Source: Halorubrum salsamenti
GTDB lineage: Archaea > Halobacteriota > Halobacteria > Halobacteriales > Haloferacaceae
Assembly (NCBI RefSeq): GCF_007671685.1
Contig: NZ_VCNL01000001.1
Span: forward strand, 885,261 to 949,260
Direction of reading: 5' to 3'
DNA: 64,000 bases
The notes under the pieces were generated by a model. The model searched no databases. It worked only from the letters and a program-made list of their open reading frames with translations, and was not told the origin of the DNA. The position numbers and the translations under genes are program-made. Below are positions 1 to 8,476 of the stretch, one piece after another. The stretch's first letter is position 1. Each line of letters starts with the position of its first letter.

Positions 1-1175
1 AGCCCCTCGCCGCCCTCGTGGGCCGCCGCGCGCAACAGCGCCCGGAGCTGCGTCTCGAACAGGTCGCGGTGCTCGCCGAGCGAGAGCCGGATCCCCCGCC
101 GTCCGAGGAAGGGGTTCGCCTCGTCCGGCAGATCGAGATACGGCACCCGCTTGTCGCCGCCGATATCGAGCGTGCGGACGACGACCCGGTCGTCGGGGAA
201 CGCCGACAGCGCGGCGGTCACCGCCTCGTACTGGTCCTCCTCGGTCGGGGGCGTCTCGCGGTCGTAAAAGAGGAACTCCGACCGGAACAGCCCGATTCCG
301 TCGGCGCCGCGCTCGGTCGCGGGGGCGATCTCCGCCTCGCTCCCGACGTTCGCCGCCACCTCGATCGACCGGCCGTCGGCGGTGGAGACGCGTTCGGTCA
401 CCACGGGTGCCGCGGCCGAGCCGACCCCTCCGCGGGTCGCCGCGTCGGGGTCGACGACGACCCGCCCGTCGGTCCCGTCGACGAGCAGTTCGGCGCCGTC
501 CTCGACCTCGCGAAGCGGCTCACCGACCCCGACGACAGCCGGGATCGACAGCGACCGCGCGATGATCGCCGCGTGGGCCGTCCGGCCGCCGGAGACGGTC
601 GCGATCCCGGCGACCGCGTCCGGGTCCAGCTCCGCGGTGTCGCTCGGGGTGAGCCGCTCGGCCAGCAGCACGGTCCCCGCCGGGAGGTCGCCGAGGTCGG
701 CGAGAGCGGCGCCGTCGTCGGCGTCGGTGTCTGTTCGAGTATTTAAAAGGGCTCGAAGCAGCCGGTCCCGCACGTCCCGCAGGTCGTCGGCGCGCTCGGC
801 CATCGGTCCGTCCAGCGCCTCGAACTGTTCGATCGCGGCCGCGAACCGGTCGTGCACGGCGTGTTCGGCCGGCGTCCCGTCCCCGACGGCCGCCTCGATG
901 TCCCCGACGAGCTCCGGGTCGTCGAGGAACTGCTCGTGCGCCTCGAACACCGCCGCCTCCTCCTCGCCGACGCGCTCGGCCGCCCGGTCGCGGGCGTCCC
1001 GGATCGACTCGCGGGCCGCGTCGCGGGCGTCGGCGAACCGCGCCAGCTCGGCGTCGGCGTCGACGGCGGACGGGTCGGGGCGGTCGGGGAGCGTCAGCCC
1101 GGCTTCGGGGCGGTACCAGCGCGCCGCGCCGACGCCCGACAGGGGAGTGCTCCCGACGCCGGTGAGCGTCCTCAC
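1..1175 (-). CDS. ptsI: Phosphoenolpyruvate-protein phosphotransferase (PTS enzyme I), C-terminus off the left edge
   Basis: Enzyme I takes phosphate from phosphoenolpyruvate and passes it to the HPr protein in the cytoplasm, as the first step of the PTS. About 391 residues are visible, reading leftward from a GTG at 1175. The start is chosen because its GTGA overlaps the TGA of ptsH by 4 nt, the usual sign of translational coupling. The phosphohistidine motif is GGRTAHAAIIAR near residue 200, with Ala where Ser is common before the His. The PEP-binding region follows (GADGIGLFRSEFLFYDRE). The end of the barrel and the stop codon lie outside the window. Haloarchaeal PTS genes usually serve fructose or dihydroxyacetone; the partner permease is not in this window, so the substrate is open. 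Confidence 0.93.
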   Translation of the reverse strand, partial: MRTLTGVGSTPLSGVGAARWYRPEAGLTLPDRPDPSAVDADAELARFADARDAARESIRDARDRAAERVGEEEAAVFEAHEQFLDDPELVGDIEAAVGDGTPAEHAVHDRFAAAIEQFEALDGPMAERADDLRDVRDRLLRALLNTRTDTDADDGAALADLGDLPAGTVLLAERLTPSDTAELDPDAVAGIATVSGGRTAHAAIIARSLSIPAVVGVGEPLREVEDGAELLVDGTDGRVVVDPDAATRGGVGSAAAPVVTERVSTADGRSIEVAANVGSEAEIAPATERGADGIGLFRSEFLFYDRETPPTEEDQYEAVTAALSAFPDDRVVVRTLDIGGDKRVPYLDLPDEANPFLGRRGIRLSLGEHRDLFETQLRALLRAAAHEGGEG

Positions 1176-1507
1176 GTCGGGTCACCGCCGTCGGCGGCGC
1201 TCTCGGCGTCGTCGCTCTCGCTCCTCTCGTCTTCCTCTTCTTCGACCTCGCTCGTCAGCAGATCGCAGACCGCGTCGAGCGCGTCGGCCGCCTCCGCGCC
1301 CTCGGCGACGACGCGGACCGACTCGTCGCGGCCGACGTTCAGCCCGCTCACCGAGAGCATGCTGTCGGCGCGGACGAGCCCGTCGTCGCCGTCGTCCGCG
1401 CGACCGATCGACACGTCGGCGTCGAACCGGGTCGCCGTCTGTACCAGCTTCGAGGCCGGCCGCGCGTGCAGGCCCGCCTCCGGCACCACCGTCACGGTAC
1501 GTTCCAT
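1172..1507 (-). CDS. ptsH: HPr phosphocarrier protein
   Basis: HPr is the small protein that carries phosphate from enzyme I to the sugar-specific EIIA/EIIB proteins. The 111-residue product has the active-site motif AGLHARPASK with His14, and the conserved serine region DSMLSVSGLNVG around Ser49. An acidic tail of roughly 25 residues (EVEEEEDERSESDD) extends beyond the normal HPr fold of about 88 residues, in keeping with a halophile. It is followed by ptsI with a 4-nt overlap, so the two form one transcript. A TATA box (cttataag) lies 24-31 nt upstream of the ATG, which suggests a leaderless mRNA. Confidence 0.95.
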   Translation of the reverse strand: MERTVTVVPEAGLHARPASKLVQTATRFDADVSIGRADDGDDGLVRADSMLSVSGLNVGRDESVRVVAEGAEAADALDAVCDLLTSEVEEEEDERSESDDAESAADGGDPT

Positions 1508-1530
1508 GGGTCGGATAGGCGCGGAGTGTC

Positions 1531-1539
1531 CTTATAAGT
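1531..1539 (-). promoter_or_regulatory. TATA box of ptsH-ptsI
   Basis: The sequence cttataag lies 24-31 nt upstream of the ptsH ATG on the minus strand. This spacing is typical for a leaderless haloarchaeal transcript. Confidence 0.6.
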
Positions 1540-1609
1540 GCCTTCGACAGAACGAGATGGCCTCGCTACATGGGGACGGGCCGGGTTTCAGTCGACGGCG
1601 TTCGCGGTC

Positions 1610-2410
1610 TCACTCGACGACGCCCACGATCTCCTCCTCGATCATCCGCGCGAGGACGACCCGCGACACGTCCGCCCGCTCGTGAACGACCCGAGCGATC
1701 TCCCGCGCCGTCGCCTCGTCGTCGGCGTCGTCGACGGCGTTCACGAGCGGTATCGCGGTCGCATCGTCCGGGATACCTTTTAAACCGCCCCGCTCGTGTG
1801 CGAGGACGCGACCGACCAGTTCGGGCGTGATCTCGTCGCCGACCGCGGCGTCCGTGATCGCCGCGACGCGCTCGGGGCGGTGGACCGTTTCCGCCGTCAG
1901 CGGCTCCCCGACCGCGCCGACGCTCGCCACCGGAATCACGCGGTCCGCGCCCGCCGGGACCTGCGGCTCGCGCTCGTTCGGGGCCTTCAGAAGGCGCGTC
2001 CGCGCGCCGTCGGCCTTCACGAGGACCGGCCCGTCGTGCGCGGCCCCGATCTCGTCGACGACCGCGGGATCGTACCCTCGATACCGGTCGTCGCGTTCGC
2101 GCTCCGGCACCAGTCCGAGCGGGAACGCCCCGGCGCCGCCCGTCGGCTCGGCGTCCCCCTCGGACTCCTCTCCTCCGCTCACCGCGTCCTCTCCTCCGCT
2201 CGACGCGATCTCGTCGATCGCGGCTACGGGGTCCTCGGCGACGCGCACCGCGGCGACTTCTCGGTCGAAGATGGGGATCCGGACCGTCGCGGTGAGCACC
2301 GCCCGGTCGAGCCGTCCGGCGAGCGCGTAGAGGGTGGTCTTCTTCCCGCCGGCGCCGACGAGACAGGTCGTCCCCCCGGTCGCGTCGAGGGCGTCGACGA
2401 CATCGTTCAT
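1610..2410 (-). CDS. YqeC-like protein (putative selenium-dependent hydroxylase accessory family)
   Basis: The 266-residue product starts with a nucleotide-binding segment (CLVGAGGKKTTLYALA) in place of a standard P-loop. It also has VLVKADGARTRLLKAPNERE, the signature of the YqeC family. Bacterial YqeC proteins are linked by genome context to molybdenum hydroxylases; their reaction is not established. The gene next to it, divergent at 2527, is a homologue of tungsten/molybdenum-pterin aldehyde oxidoreductases, so a shared role in pterin-metal enzyme maturation is a reasonable inference. An acidic insert (GGEDAVSGGEESEGDAEP) near residues 95-112 is probably a halophilic loop. The family assignment is fairly sure; the function is not. 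Confidence 0.75.
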   Translation of the reverse strand: MNDVVDALDATGGTTCLVGAGGKKTTLYALAGRLDRAVLTATVRIPIFDREVAAVRVAEDPVAAIDEIASSGGEDAVSGGEESEGDAEPTGGAGAFPLGLVPERERDDRYRGYDPAVVDEIGAAHDGPVLVKADGARTRLLKAPNEREPQVPAGADRVIPVASVGAVGEPLTAETVHRPERVAAITDAAVGDEITPELVGRVLAHERGGLKGIPDDATAIPLVNAVDDADDEATAREIARVVHERADVSRVVLARMIEEEIVGVVE

Positions 2411-2490
2411 GTCCGGATCCGTGGACGGCCGTGGGCGAAAGCCCGTCGGTCGGGGCGGGAGGTCGGACCGGGGCTGTTTGCCCCCGGCGT

Positions 2491-2500
2491 GTGGTTTAAT
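2491..2500 (+). promoter_or_regulatory. TATA box of the aldehyde oxidoreductase homologue
   Basis: The sequence gtggtttaat lies 27-36 nt upstream of the ATG at 2527. A purine-rich gaggtga at 2514-2520 could serve as a Shine-Dalgarno site 6 nt before the start. Confidence 0.5.
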
Positions 2501-2526
2501 CCCGCTCGTCCGCGAGGTGAGTCACG

Positions 2527-4413
2527 ATGACGGTTCCCGACCGGATGCTCCGCGTCGACCTCTCCGCGGAGCGCGTGCGCAGCGAGCCGGTCCCCGAGGA
2601 GTGGCTCGCGCGCTACGTCGGCGGGAAGGGGCTCGGCGCGCGGTACCTCTACGAGATGGAACCGAGCGTCGACCCGGCGTCGCCGGCGAACCGGCTCGCG
2701 TTCGTCGTCGGCCCCCTGACCGGATACCTCCCCGGTGAGCCCCGCTACGCGGCGGTGACGAAATCACCCCTCACGGGGACGTTCCTCGACTCCTACGGCG
2801 GCGGGTCGTTCGCGTCCCGGCTCGCCGGTTCGCTCGATGACCACCTCGGAGTCGTGATCGAGGGGGCGGCCGACGAGCCGGTGGCTCTCTCGATCGACGG
2901 CGGGGAGGCGACGATCGAGCCCGCGGGCGACCTCCGCGGGCTCGACGCGGCCGAGACCGACGCGCGGTTCCCGGACGCGGCCGTCGCCTGCGTCGGCCCG
3001 GCCGGCGAGGCGGGGGTCCGATACGCGACGATCGCCTCCGACGGCGGCGACCACCACGCGGGTCGGGGCGGTGCCGGCGCGGTGATGGGCGGGAAGGGGC
3101 TCAAGGCGGTCGTCGCCCGCGACCCGGCGCCCGAGGTCCCGGCCGCGCTCCGCGACCTCCGCGAGCGCGACGAGGAGGCGTTCGCCGACAGCGACGCCGG
3201 CCGGTGGCTCGCCGCGGGCGACACCTTAGAGACCGTCGGGTTCGGCGACGAGACCGGCGTACTCCCGACCCGCGGCTGGCAGTCGCGCCGCTTCGACGGC
3301 GCCGAGGAGATCGGCGTCGAGCGGGCAAGCGAGCGCGCGACCGGGCGCGAGCGCTCCGACGACCCGGTACCGGGCGGGTTCAGGGTGCCGGCGGACGACG
3401 GAGACGGTTCACGCGACGACGACTCCGACGACCATGAGGACACCGTTCCGCGCGGCGGGACGCCGATCGCGCTCGGCGCGGGGCTCGGGATCGACGACTT
3501 CGATGCGGTCGCGGCTCTCGGCGGCGTCTGCGACCGCCTCGGGATCGACGTGATCTCCGCCGGCAACGCGGTCGCGTGGGCGGTCCGCGCGATCGACGCG
3601 GGGCTGATCGACCCCGCCGATCACGGCGTCGACCGCGGGCTCTCGTTCGGCGACGAGGCGGCCGCGCGCGCGCTGATCGAGGAGATCGCGGCCCGATCGA
3701 CCCCCCTCGGCGACGCGCTCGCGGACGGGGTGGCGGCCGCCGCGGAGCGGTTCGGCGGGACCGACCTCGTGCCGACCGTGAAGGGGATGGAGCTGGCCTC
3801 CTACGACCCGCGCGGCGCGGCGACGATGGCGCTGGCGTTCGCGACGGGCGACCGGGGCGGCTGCCACCGACGCGCCCGACCGGTCGAGACCGAGGCGGTG
3901 GCCGATCCGGGGTGGAGCCCCGCCGAGCGCGCGGCCGTCGTCGCCGACGAGCAGGACCGGCGGGCCGCGCTGTGGTGTCTCGTCGGCGACGACTTCCTCG
4001 CCGAGAGCTTCGGGTCGGCGGCGGCCGCCGAGTGGTTCGCGGCCCTCGGCGACGAGCGGGACCCAGACGACCTCCGGCTGCTCGGCGAGCGCGTGTGGAC
4101 GCTCACGCGCCTGTTCAACCTCCGAGAGGGGTTCGACCGCGGCGACGACGGGCTCCCGGAAGCGCTGACGCGGGGAACTCGAGGCGCGGGCGAAACGGAC
4201 GAGGGGCGCGAGGGCGCGACGGGAGTCGACGACGGCCTCGATCCCGACGCGTTCGAGGACCTCTTGGACACGTACTACGCATATCGCGGCTGGGACCGGG
4301 AGGGCCGGCCGACGCCCCGGCTGCTCGATCGGCTCGGGCTCGCCGACCTTCCCGACTCGGCGACGCCGGTCGGGTCGGCGGAGGGAGTTCCGAGCGTCGA
4401 CGGCGACGACTGA
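2527..4413 (+). CDS. Aldehyde:ferredoxin oxidoreductase family protein lacking the iron-sulfur cysteines
   Basis: The family oxidises aldehydes to acids using a tungsten bis-pterin and one [4Fe-4S] cluster, with ferredoxin as acceptor. The 628-residue product has the N-terminal family signature: GGKGLGARYLYE near residue 32, VGPLTGYLPGEPRYAAVTKS, and GRGGAGAVMGGKGLKAVV near residue 180. In active family members a CxxCxxxC motif follows the LPTRN-like segment. Here the matching LPTRGWQSRRFDG segment runs into an acidic stretch (about residues 268-311) with no cysteine. Only four Cys occur in the whole protein (about 155, 335, 445 and 483) and none is clustered. It may therefore have no Fe-S cluster, or may not be a classical oxidoreductase. 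It is divergent from the YqeC-like gene. Confidence 0.85.
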   Translation: MTVPDRMLRVDLSAERVRSEPVPEEWLARYVGGKGLGARYLYEMEPSVDPASPANRLAFVVGPLTGYLPGEPRYAAVTKSPLTGTFLDSYGGGSFASRLAGSLDDHLGVVIEGAADEPVALSIDGGEATIEPAGDLRGLDAAETDARFPDAAVACVGPAGEAGVRYATIASDGGDHHAGRGGAGAVMGGKGLKAVVARDPAPEVPAALRDLRERDEEAFADSDAGRWLAAGDTLETVGFGDETGVLPTRGWQSRRFDGAEEIGVERASERATGRERSDDPVPGGFRVPADDGDGSRDDDSDDHEDTVPRGGTPIALGAGLGIDDFDAVAALGGVCDRLGIDVISAGNAVAWAVRAIDAGLIDPADHGVDRGLSFGDEAAARALIEEIAARSTPLGDALADGVAAAAERFGGTDLVPTVKGMELASYDPRGAATMALAFATGDRGGCHRRARPVETEAVADPGWSPAERAAVVADEQDRRAALWCLVGDDFLAESFGSAAAAEWFAALGDERDPDDLRLLGERVWTLTRLFNLREGFDRGDDGLPEALTRGTRGAGETDEGREGATGVDDGLDPDAFEDLLDTYYAYRGWDREGRPTPRLLDRLGLADLPDSATPVGSAEGVPSVDGDD

Positions 4414-4430
4414 GCGACGGCGGTACCGAC

Positions 4431-5633
4431 CTACGGCGCCGCCTGCTTCGTCGAGATCAGCTCGATCACGTCGCGGTGGGAGAGCTCGTGGTCGGCCCCC
4501 ACCTGTCGGCCGCTCCGACAGTCGGTGCCGTGGAGGAGCCCCTCGCCGATGTCCGAGTGGATGTGGAACGCGAAGTCCTCGGTCGTCGCCCCCCCGGGGA
4601 GGAGGAAGCAGTCGCGGAAGACGCCCTTCTCGTCTTTGCTCCCGTTCGCGGAGCCGGGGAAGACGGCGATACAGCCGAGCACGTCGAAGACCGCCGATTC
4701 GAGCGCGCCCTGCACGCCGGTTCCCTCGTACTCGGCGACGAACTCGCCGATCTGATCGAGCCCCGCCTCCTGTTCGCCGGAGACGTCGCCGACGACTTCG
4801 AAGTCACCGTCGCCGGGAGTGTAATCGACGACGCCGGCGTCGTCCGCGTTCTTCAGGGCCTTCTCGGCGTGGGCGCTCGCGGGGACGAAGGAGAGGTGGT
4901 CGTAGTCGGGGTCGGTCGTGATCTCCTCCCAGTTCGCCTGGGCCTCGGGGGTGTCCATCTTGTTGGCGGCGACGACCATCGGCTTCGTGCGCTTGCGGAT
5001 CTCGCGGGCGAGGTCGGCCTTGTCCGTCTCGTCCCACGTCTCGGGGTCGAGCTCGAGCCCCTCGGCGAGGATCACCCGCTTCATCCGGTCCTTGTCGATG
5101 CCGAACGCGGACATCTGGTCGGCGAGCTCCGCCTCGATCGCGGCGTCCGCGCCGTGATACCGCGTCTCGAACTTCTCGAGACCCTTCTCCAACACGTCGA
5201 GGTACCACGCGTCGAGCTCCTCTTCCAGGAAGTCGATGTCCTCGCGTGGGTCGTGGCCCTCGGTGGTCTCGCCCTCGATGTCGGTCTTGCCCGAGAAGTC
5301 GACGACGTGGATCAGCACGTCGGTCTCGTTGAGGTCGGTGAGGAACTGGTTGCCGAGCCCGCGCCCCTCGTGGGCGCCCGGGACGAGACCGGCGACGTCG
5401 ACCAGCTTGACCGGGACGAAGCGAGTCCCCTCGCGGCAGACGCCGACGCTCGGCGTGCAGGTCTCGTCGAACTCGGGGGCGGCGCAGTCGACGCGGACGT
5501 ACGCCTCGCCGACGGTCGGGTCGATCGTGGTGAACGGGTACGCGCCCTCGGGCACGTCGTTCATGGTCGCGGCGTTGAAGAACGTCGACTTCCCCACGGA
5601 GGGCTTGCCGACGAGGCCGATCCGATAACTCAT
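4431..5633 (-). CDS. ychF: YchF/OLA1 family ribosome-associated ATPase
   Basis: YchF is an Obg-related P-loop NTPase that prefers ATP and binds the ribosome. The 400-residue protein opens with MSYRIGLVGKPSVGKST, so the P-loop is at residues 9-16. It has the switch/G3 segment DVAGLVPGAHEGRGLGNQFL and a C-terminal TGS-type domain (FAFHIHSDIGEGLLHGTD). An in-frame Met exists further upstream at 5765, but that extension overlaps the preceding gene and shows no family similarity. The ATG at 5633 gives the normal length. An ATG at 5639 (MPMSY) is equally possible. The gene follows a DUF5789-like gene on the same strand after 100 nt. Confidence 0.95.
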   Translation of the reverse strand: MSYRIGLVGKPSVGKSTFFNAATMNDVPEGAYPFTTIDPTVGEAYVRVDCAAPEFDETCTPSVGVCREGTRFVPVKLVDVAGLVPGAHEGRGLGNQFLTDLNETDVLIHVVDFSGKTDIEGETTEGHDPREDIDFLEEELDAWYLDVLEKGLEKFETRYHGADAAIEAELADQMSAFGIDKDRMKRVILAEGLELDPETWDETDKADLAREIRKRTKPMVVAANKMDTPEAQANWEEITTDPDYDHLSFVPASAHAEKALKNADDAGVVDYTPGDGDFEVVGDVSGEQEAGLDQIGEFVAEYEGTGVQGALESAVFDVLGCIAVFPGSANGSKDEKGVFRDCFLLPGGATTEDFAFHIHSDIGEGLLHGTDCRSGRQVGADHELSHRDVIELISTKQAAP

Positions 5634-5733
5634 TGGCATCACTGCGCGATCCACGGTAAAAAGCGATGCGAGACGCGCCGTGGCGTGGGTAGGGGTGACG
5701 AAGGAGTTGACGCGGCCCGCGACCGGAGCCGAA

Positions 5734-5991
5734 TCAGGCGTCGCCGTCGGACTGCCCCGGCTCACCGACCGCCTCGATCGGGAGCACGTTCTGAAGCGCG
5801 GCGACGGCGTCCTCGGCGCTCTCGAACCGCTCTTGATCGATGTCGGCCACGAGGTCGCCGAGGTCGGCGTCGCCGTCGGCGAACAGCACGGTCGTCCCGG
5901 CGCAGGACTCGGCGAGGTCCCCGCGGGCGATCGGGAAGGGGTAGTCGCCGAACTCGTCTTCGACGCGCGAGAGGTGAATTTCGGATGTCAT
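5734..5991 (-). CDS. Small conserved haloarchaeal protein, DUF5789-like
   Basis: This is an 85-residue acidic protein with no catalytic motif and no membrane segment. The pattern of an N-terminal LSRVEDEFGDYPFPIARGDL, a central LFADGDADLGDLV and a C-terminal LPIEAVGEPGQSDGDA matches my memory of the haloarchaeal DUF5789 family, whose function is unknown. The gene lies 100 nt upstream of ychF in the same direction and may share its transcript. It is divergent from the stress-protein gene at 6119. Confidence 0.7.
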   Translation of the reverse strand: MTSEIHLSRVEDEFGDYPFPIARGDLAESCAGTTVLFADGDADLGDLVADIDQERFESAEDAVAALQNVLPIEAVGEPGQSDGDA

Positions 5992-6118
5992 GGGTAGGTA
6001 TCGGCGCGTGAGGCCTTAAGCGCGCCCCTCGTCCGAATTCCGACGGATTCGGCCGCGAAAGAACCGGCAAAACGCGCAAAGAGTTATGTGCGGGCGGTTC
6101 CGTGGTATATGTGAACGT

Positions 6119-6649
6119 ATGAGTCTATACGATCGGATCCTCGTCCCGACCGACGGCTCCGCCGAGGGGAAGCGGGCGGTCTCGCACGCCCTCGACCTCG
6201 CGTCGGTCCACGGCGCGGGCGTCCACGCGCTGTACGTGGTCGACACGGCGAGCTACGCGGGGATGCCGATGGAGAGTTCCTGGGAGGGAGTCGGCGACCT
6301 CCTGCGAGACGACGCGAACGAGGCGGTCGCGGAGGTCGAGTCGCTCGCGGCCGAGACCGATCTCGGCGTCGAGACGGCGGTCGCGGAGGGGTCCCCGAGT
6401 AAGGAGATCATCCGGTACGCCGAGGGCAACGACTGTGACCTGATCGTGATGGGGACGCACGGCCGCGGCGGAATCGACCGGCTCCTCCTCGGGAGCGTCG
6501 CCGAGAAGGTGGTTCGCGGGTCGAGCGTCCCCGTGTTGACGGTGCGGCTGGACGGCGAGATTCCGGAGGGCGGGGCCGTCGAAAGCGAGGCCCCGGCCGA
6601 AAGCGAGACGCCGGCCGATGGGGAGCCCGAAGCGACGGGACAGAGCTAA
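6119..6649 (+). CDS. Universal stress protein, UspA family
   Basis: UspA-family proteins bind ATP or other nucleotides and are linked to stress survival. The start MSLYDRILVPTDGS is the canonical N-terminus, so an ATG 33 nt upstream is rejected. The nucleotide-binding motif near residues 120-140 is GTHGRGGIDRLLLGSVAEKV, matching G-2x-G-9x-G-(S/T). The fold ends near residue 148. The last 28 residues form an acidic, Glu/Ala/Pro-rich tail (SEAPAESETPADGEPEA). The product is 176 residues, compared with about 145 for a single-domain member. A second member is at 35212. Confidence 0.9.
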   Translation: MSLYDRILVPTDGSAEGKRAVSHALDLASVHGAGVHALYVVDTASYAGMPMESSWEGVGDLLRDDANEAVAEVESLAAETDLGVETAVAEGSPSKEIIRYAEGNDCDLIVMGTHGRGGIDRLLLGSVAEKVVRGSSVPVLTVRLDGEIPEGGAVESEAPAESETPADGEPEATGQS

Positions 6650-6685
6650 GCGACAGTCGCGAGACGGGCGTCCCGCGATCGGTCC

Positions 6686-7666
6686 TCACTCGTCGGCGTC
6701 GCGCAGGTGCTCGCAGTCGCCGGCGTGGACCCGACGGGTCCCGTCGTCCGTGTCGATGGCGAGCGCACCCGGCGGTTCCACGTCGACTGCGGTGCCCGTC
6801 ACCGGGCCGTTCGGGGTGTCGACGCGGACCCGACGGCCGAGGGTACTCGCTCGCTCGCGCCACGCCGGCAGGACCCGGTCCATCCGATCCGGCGTCCCCG
6901 CGAGCGCCGCGAAGCGTTCGAGGAGGGTCGCGACGAACCGGCGCCTGTCGACGGGTTCGCCGAGTTCCTCCAGTAGGGAGGTCGCGCCCGCCGGAAGCGT
7001 CTCGGCGTCGGTGTTGGCGTTGACGCCGATCCCCGCGACGAGCCACGAGACCCGGTCGGCCTCCCCCTCCATCTCCGTGAGGATCCCGGCGAGCTTGCGG
7101 CCGCCGCGGCCGTCGGAGGCGTCGCCGTCGCCGTCGCTTCCGATCCCGCCCACGAGCACGTCGTTCGGCCACTTGATGTGGGCGTCGACGCCCGCCTCCC
7201 GGCAGGCGTCTGCGGTCGCGACCGCGGCGGCGAGGGTGAAAAGCGGGGCGCGGGCCGGCGGCACGTCGGGCCGGACCACGAGCGAGAGCCAGACGCCGCC
7301 GCTGGGCGCGACCCACTCGCGGTCGAGCCGCCCTCTGCCGCCGGTCTGCTCGTCGGCGACGACCGCGACGCCGTCGGCCCCCTCGGCCGCCAGTTCGCGG
7401 GCGCGGTCGTTGGTCGAGGGGAGCCTGTCGCGATACTCGATCTCGTAGGGCGCGTCGAGCCCGAACTCGATGCCGGCGGCGGAGTAGCCGGGTCGTTCGG
7501 GCGCGGCGTACCCCTCCGAGGTCGACTCGACCGCGAACCCCTCCTCGCGGAGCGACTCGACGGCCTTCCAGATCGCCGCCCGCGACACGCCGAGTTCTTC
7601 GGCGAGCGCGGGACCGGAGACCGGGCCGTCGCCGAGGGCGTCGAGCAGCGCGCGACGCGTGTCCAT
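6686..7666 (-). CDS. birA: Biotin-[acetyl-CoA carboxylase] ligase with N-terminal HTH (BirA type)
   Basis: BirA activates biotin as biotinyl-AMP and attaches it to carboxylase lysines. Members with an N-terminal winged helix also repress biotin genes. The 326-residue protein has a winged helix at residues 1-55 (LAEELGVSRAAIWKAVESL). The catalytic domain has the biotinyl-AMP loop TGGRGRLDREW near residue 114 and KWPNDVLV near residue 166, followed by the C-terminal SH3-like domain. A Gly/Asp-rich insert (GGIGSDGDGDASDGRGGRK) splits the usual NDV..-..KLAGIL segment. The reading frame stays open far upstream, but the ATG at 7666 gives the exact family start (MDTRRALLDALGDGPVSG). No biotin synthesis gene is nearby. 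Confidence 0.93.
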   Translation of the reverse strand: MDTRRALLDALGDGPVSGPALAEELGVSRAAIWKAVESLREEGFAVESTSEGYAAPERPGYSAAGIEFGLDAPYEIEYRDRLPSTNDRARELAAEGADGVAVVADEQTGGRGRLDREWVAPSGGVWLSLVVRPDVPPARAPLFTLAAAVATADACREAGVDAHIKWPNDVLVGGIGSDGDGDASDGRGGRKLAGILTEMEGEADRVSWLVAGIGVNANTDAETLPAGATSLLEELGEPVDRRRFVATLLERFAALAGTPDRMDRVLPAWRERASTLGRRVRVDTPNGPVTGTAVDVEPPGALAIDTDDGTRRVHAGDCEHLRDADE

Positions 7667-7885
7667 GTGGTCGGGGTCGGCGCGGACGCGCAAAGCCGTT
7701 CCGGGTCGGCGCCCGCGCCTCCCTGTCCCAGCCCGAACCGGGTACGTCGGGTCCATCGGAGACACCGGGTTTCCGGTGAAACGACGAGCGTTACCGAGTC
7801 GCACGGGACAGCGGCGGATCCGGCGATCGAGTCTCCGACCCGGGCTCGGCGCAAGACACAAGGTCTCACGGGCGAACTCTCGGAC

Positions 7886-8458
7886 ATGCAACCCTCCAAG
7901 GAGCGGGAGGCGTCCGACGGCGATCCGATGGACGACCTCGACGACCTCCTCGACGACGACCTCGCGGGCGGCGAGGGCGACTCCGGTTCGGCCGCGAGCG
8001 CCGCGTCGGACGCCGAGGGCGTCTCCGGGACGAGCCAAAGCGGGGGCGGTTCCGGAGGCGGTCGCGTCGGATTGGACGGCCGCTGGTTCTCCGGAAAGGC
8101 GTTCCTCGTCGCGCTCGTCGCCGTCGCGCTCGGGGTGTTCGCCGGTGGGGCGATTCCCCTCATCGGCGGCACGATCGGCTCCGCCGCCGGCGTGTTCCTC
8201 GCGACGTTCCTCGTCGGGCTGGTCTTCTCGGCGCGCAGATACGTGGAAACGGGAATTGCCGGCGCCGCGGCTGGCGCCGGGACTGGCGTGACAAGCGTCC
8301 TCGGGATCGGCTTCCTCCCGATAGGGGTCGACTACCTCCAGCAGTGGGGGCTCCCGCTGCTCGCCGTCGGCGGCGGGCTGGGGCTGGTGCTGGCGCTGCT
8401 CGGCCACTACTTCGGACGAGACCTCCGGGCGGGGCTGACGGAAGATGTCAGCGTCTAA
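7886..8458 (+). CDS. Haloarchaeal membrane protein of unknown function
   Basis: I do not recognise the family. The 190-residue product has an acidic, Ser/Gly-rich cytoplasmic-type head of about 65 residues (DDLDDLLDDDLAGGEGDS, then a Gly-rich linker). About four hydrophobic segments follow between residues 70 and 180, rich in Gly and Ala (FLVALVAVALGVFAGGAIPL, LPLLAVGGGLGLVLALLGHY). The ATG at 7886 is preferred because the upstream part of the open frame is antisense to birA. The gene is divergent from birA and runs tail to tail into the DMT transporter, 18 nt apart. Confidence 0.75.
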   Translation: MQPSKEREASDGDPMDDLDDLLDDDLAGGEGDSGSAASAASDAEGVSGTSQSGGGSGGGRVGLDGRWFSGKAFLVALVAVALGVFAGGAIPLIGGTIGSAAGVFLATFLVGLVFSARRYVETGIAGAAAGAGTGVTSVLGIGFLPIGVDYLQQWGLPLLAVGGGLGLVLALLGHYFGRDLRAGLTEDVSV

Positions 8459-8476
8459 GAAGCTTGTCTACCGTCG

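Noticed and set aside
5634..5765. N-terminal extension of ychF to an upstream ATG
   Set aside because: The extension overlaps the preceding gene, has no family similarity, and the P-loop start MSYRIGLVGKPS matches the canonical N-terminus.
3576..6011. An 811-residue open frame on the plus strand across the aldehyde oxidoreductase end, ychF and a small gene
   Set aside because: It is an out-of-frame and antisense shadow of real genes, full of Arg/Gly/Asp runs typical of high-GC DNA, with no domain.
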